Shown here in pieces: positions 44,506 through 46,797 of a stretch of 46,797 nt of DNA. The DNA is from Polaromonas sp. GTDB taxonomy: Bacteria > Pseudomonadota > Gammaproteobacteria > Burkholderiales > Burkholderiaceae_C. Where the stretch lies: assembly GCF_012927415.1 (NCBI RefSeq), contig NZ_JABBPF010000033.1, forward strand, positions 1-46,797. The letters run 5' to 3'. The translations under genes and the position numbers were made by a program. Numbering within the stretch: the stretch's first letter is position 1; each line of letters opens with the position of its first letter. Below the pieces are notes generated by a model. The model was not told where the DNA came from and did not search any database. It saw nothing but the letters and a program-made list of their open reading frames with translations.

Positions 44506-45735
44506 TTAGTCAGCCTGGCGGCGCAGGAACGCAGGAATCTCGAAATCATCCATGCCACCCGATGCCAGCGCATCGACTTTGGCTGCTGCCTGGGTACGGT
44601 TAGTGCGCCACACACTGGGAACAGTCATGTTGCCGTAATCGGGTTGCGCCGAGCCCATGCCCGTGTGGAGTGTGACACCGGCGCCGGACACACCTCCCAG
44701 CGTAGGCACGTTGAAAGGAACGTTGTCTGTGCCGGTACGCAATACCTGCAGCGGCGGCGCATGGCGACGCACGCCTTGGCGGCTCAAGCCGGTGGCGATC
44801 ACTGTAACGCGGATGTCATCGCCCAACTCGTCGTCGTAAGCCGTGCCATAGATCACATGCGCATCTGGCGATGCGTAAGCGCGGATGGTGTTCATCGCCA
44901 GCTTGGATTCATTCAGTTTTAGCGAACCCTTGGCGGCAGTGATCAATACCAAAACGCCTTTGGCACCCGACAAATCAATGCCCTCAAGCAGGGGACAGGC
45001 AACCGCCTGTTCGGCGGCAATGCGCGCGCGGTCGGGACCGTTGGCCTTCGCGGTGCCCATCATGGCCTTGCCGGGTTCACCCATCACCGTTCGCACATCT
45101 TCAAAGTCGACGTTCACTTTACCCGGAACATTGATGATCTCCGCAATACCGCCCACGGCATTTTTCAGCACGTCGTTGGCATGCGCGAAAGCTTCGTCCT
45201 GCGTCACGTCATCACCCAACACCTCCAGCAGCTTTTCGTTGAGGATGACAATCAGCGAGTCCACGTTGGCTTCCAGCTCGGCCAGACCCAGATCGGCATT
45301 GGTCATGCGGCGCCCGCCTTCAAAATCGAACGGTTTGGTAACCACACCGACCGTCAAAATGCCCATTTCCTTGGCTACGCGCGCGATGACGGGCGCAGCG
45401 CCGGTACCCGTTCCGCCACCCATGCCCGCGGTGATGAACAACATGTGCGCACCGTCGATGGCACTGCGAATGTCTTCGACGGCCAGCTCGGCCGCATCGC
45501 GTCCCTTTTCGGGCTTGCTGCCTGCGCCCAGGCCACTGATGCCCAACTGGATGGTTTTGTGCGCGCTACCTCGGTTGAGGGCTTGCGCGTCCGTGTTGGC
45601 GCAGATGAATTCAACGCCCTGAACGCCGCATTGAATCATGTGGCCCACCGCGTTTCCACCACCACCACCGACACCGATCACCTTGATCTGTGTGCCTTGG
45701 TTGAATTCCTGGATTTCAATCATTTCGATGCTCAT
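44506..45735 (-). CDS. ftsZ: Cell division protein FtsZ
   Basis: FtsZ is the tubulin-like GTPase that forms the division ring. The 409-residue protein has IKVIGVGGGGGNAVGHMI, the tubulin signature GGGTGTGAAPVIARVAKE, and NADLGLAELEANVDSLIVILNEKLL-type segments (residues ~160-185). After a variable linker the conserved C-terminal peptide DFEIPAFLRRQAD binds FtsA and ZipA. Length is usual for Burkholderiales. It follows ftsA after 155 bp, which may contain its own promoter. Confidence 0.96.
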   Translation of the reverse strand: MSIEMIEIQEFNQGTQIKVIGVGGGGGNAVGHMIQCGVQGVEFICANTDAQALNRGSAHKTIQLGISGLGAGSKPEKGRDAAELAVEDIRSAIDGAHMLFITAGMGGGTGTGAAPVIARVAKEMGILTVGVVTKPFDFEGGRRMTNADLGLAELEANVDSLIVILNEKLLEVLGDDVTQDEAFAHANDVLKNAVGGIAEIINVPGKVNVDFEDVRTVMGEPGKAMMGTAKANGPDRARIAAEQAVACPLLEGIDLSGAKGVLVLITAAKGSLKLNESKLAMNTIRAYASPDAHVIYGTAYDDELGDDIRVTVIATGLSRQGVRRHAPPLQVLRTGTDNVPFNVPTLGGVSGAGVTLHTGMGSAQPDYGNMTVPSVWRTNRTQAAAKVDALASGGMDDFEIPAFLRRQAD

Positions 45736-45890
45736 TGGAAGCCTCCTGTCAATAAACCGGGTTGGTCAAAATTTCTAAGTTTTTTTGCTTAAGGTGATCG
45801 GTCATGCGGGTGGATCTGCCCCTCCACAATGGGTGCGGCGCGCAGGGCCGCCACTACAACTCGAACCCATGAGGTTGAAATATTTGATCA

Positions 45891-46797
45891 TCAAAAATTC
45901 CCCACGAACCAGTCTTTGACACGGCCAAAGGCGTTGTGCACACTGCCCGCCTTCTGCGCCACCTTGTAGCCCCGCATGCGCGCCAGCCGGGCCTCCTCGA
46001 GCAGCCCCATCACCGTGGCAGCCCTTGCCTGGGCCACCATATCGGAGAGCACGCCGGAATAACGCGGTACGCCGCGCCGTACCGGCTTGAGAAAGATGTC
46101 CTCGCCAAGTTCAACCATGCCGGGCATCACCGCGCTGCCACCGGTGATCACGATGCCCGACGACAGCACCTCTTCATAACCTGACTCGCGAATCACCTGC
46201 TGAACCAGCAGGAAAATCTCTTCAACGCGAGGCTCGATCACCCCCGCCAGCGCCTGTTTGCTCAGCATGCGAGGCCCGCGATCACCCAGTCCAGGCACCT
46301 CCACCTGCGTGTCGGGATCAGCCAGCAGCTGCTTGGCATAGCCACTTTCCACCTTGATGTCTTCGGCGTCCTTGGTGGGCGTGCGCAAAGCCATGGCGAT
46401 GTCGCTCGTGATCAGGTCGCCTGCAATCGGAATCACGGCGGTGTGCCGGATGGCACCGCCCGTGAAGATCGCTACGTCCGTAGTGCCCGCACCGATATCC
46501 ACCAGCGCCACGCCGAGTTCCTGCTCATCCTGCGTCAGCACCGACAGGCTGGAAGCCAAAGGGTTGAGCATCAGCTGGTCCACTTCGAGCCCGCAGCGCC
46601 GGACGCATTTGATGATGTTTTCAGCGGCGCTTTGCGCGCCAGTCACGATATGCACCTTCGCTTCAAGACGAATGCCGCTCATGCCAATGGGTTCGCGCAC
46701 ATCCTGGCCGTCGATTACAAACTCCTGCGGCTCGACCAGCAGCAGACGCTGATCGGTCGAAATATTGATGGCCATTGCTGTATCGATGACGCGGGCC
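45891..46797 (-). CDS. ftsA: Cell division protein FtsA, C-terminal part (5' end outside window)
   Basis: FtsA is an actin-like ATPase that tethers FtsZ to the membrane. The frame is open to the window edge, giving about 302 residues; roughly the first 107 are missing. ARVIDTAMAINISTDQRLLLVEPQEF, by position, matches E. coli FtsA near residue 108. ALVDIGAGTTDVAIF is the phosphate-2 motif, and SGIVITGGSAVMPGMVELGE is the adenosine motif. The C-terminal amphipathic helix FGRVKDWFVGNF is the membrane anchor. It is followed by ftsZ on the same strand. Confidence 0.95.
   Translation of the reverse strand, partial: ARVIDTAMAINISTDQRLLLVEPQEFVIDGQDVREPIGMSGIRLEAKVHIVTGAQSAAENIIKCVRRCGLEVDQLMLNPLASSLSVLTQDEQELGVALVDIGAGTTDVAIFTGGAIRHTAVIPIAGDLITSDIAMALRTPTKDAEDIKVESGYAKQLLADPDTQVEVPGLGDRGPRMLSKQALAGVIEPRVEEIFLLVQQVIRESGYEEVLSSGIVITGGSAVMPGMVELGEDIFLKPVRRGVPRYSGVLSDMVAQARAATVMGLLEEARLARMRGYKVAQKAGSVHNAFGRVKDWFVGNF

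Noticed and set aside
1..46797. CRISPR array, prophage, insertion sequence, tRNA or rRNA
   Set aside because: No regularly spaced repeats, transposase, integrase or structural RNA gene was seen on reading both strands.

Overview
The window looks like core chromosome of a betaproteobacterium of the family Comamonadaceae, probably Polaromonas or a close relative such as Rhodoferax. This is inferred from high GC, the ftsA-ftsZ-lpxC order, a DUF3460 gene beside scpA, the rhodanese-grxC-secB-gpsA order opposite gpmA, and protein sequences typical of that family. I see no phage, insertion sequence, CRISPR array, tRNA or rRNA. Nearly all genes are recognisable housekeeping or stress genes; the unusual content lies in pseudogenes, repeats and regulatory sites.

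Layout. 1-2855: the tail of a small lipoprotein gene, a wrecked SulP anion transporter, a BamE/OmlA-like lipoprotein, DUF3460 and scpA. 2925-6335: nadB and an SbmA/YddA-type ABC exporter. 6437-8983: the remains of a class I fructose-bisphosphate aldolase, a phosphofructokinase of the PPi type and a DTW-domain tRNA-modifying enzyme. 9362-16689: a cofactor block, with nadC-nadA-pabBC leftward and panD-bioB-panB-panC rightward from a shared AT-rich promoter region. With nadB and folE, the window covers steps of NAD, folate, pantothenate and biotin synthesis. 17020-20288: a cupin, a truncated lipoprotein gene, gpsA, secB, grxC and a rhodanese. 20412-25762: gpmA, ctpA, moeB and an AsmA-family gene.

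26100-32283 is the most system-like part. It holds a lone receiver-domain protein, a divergent NarL-type response regulator and CHASE3 histidine kinase, and then a run of envelope/stress genes (DUF1328, DUF883/YqjD, YqjE, an unknown membrane protein, a ferritin-like protein and two BON-domain proteins). Sites of the form TGTNNG-N6-CCTACA, with the same geometry as the GacA/UvrY box, lie upstream of the lone receiver gene (two sites) and of the stress operon (one site). This suggests that the two-component system controls both, which is an inference.

32461-43039: a secreted nuclease, a DUF429 protein, folE coupled to a BLUF photoreceptor gene, a YqiA esterase, an RNase II family gene, a TonB-like protein, aroE, mtgA, plsC, cdsA and ruvC. 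43168-46797: a small membrane protein, lpxC, ftsZ and the 3' part of ftsA, all leftward, with a strong hairpin between ftsZ and lpxC.

A dispersed 17-bp imperfect palindrome (GCTAT-N7-ATAGC type) occurs at least seven times. One copy supplies the stop codon of the SulP relic and another lies in frame inside gpsA.
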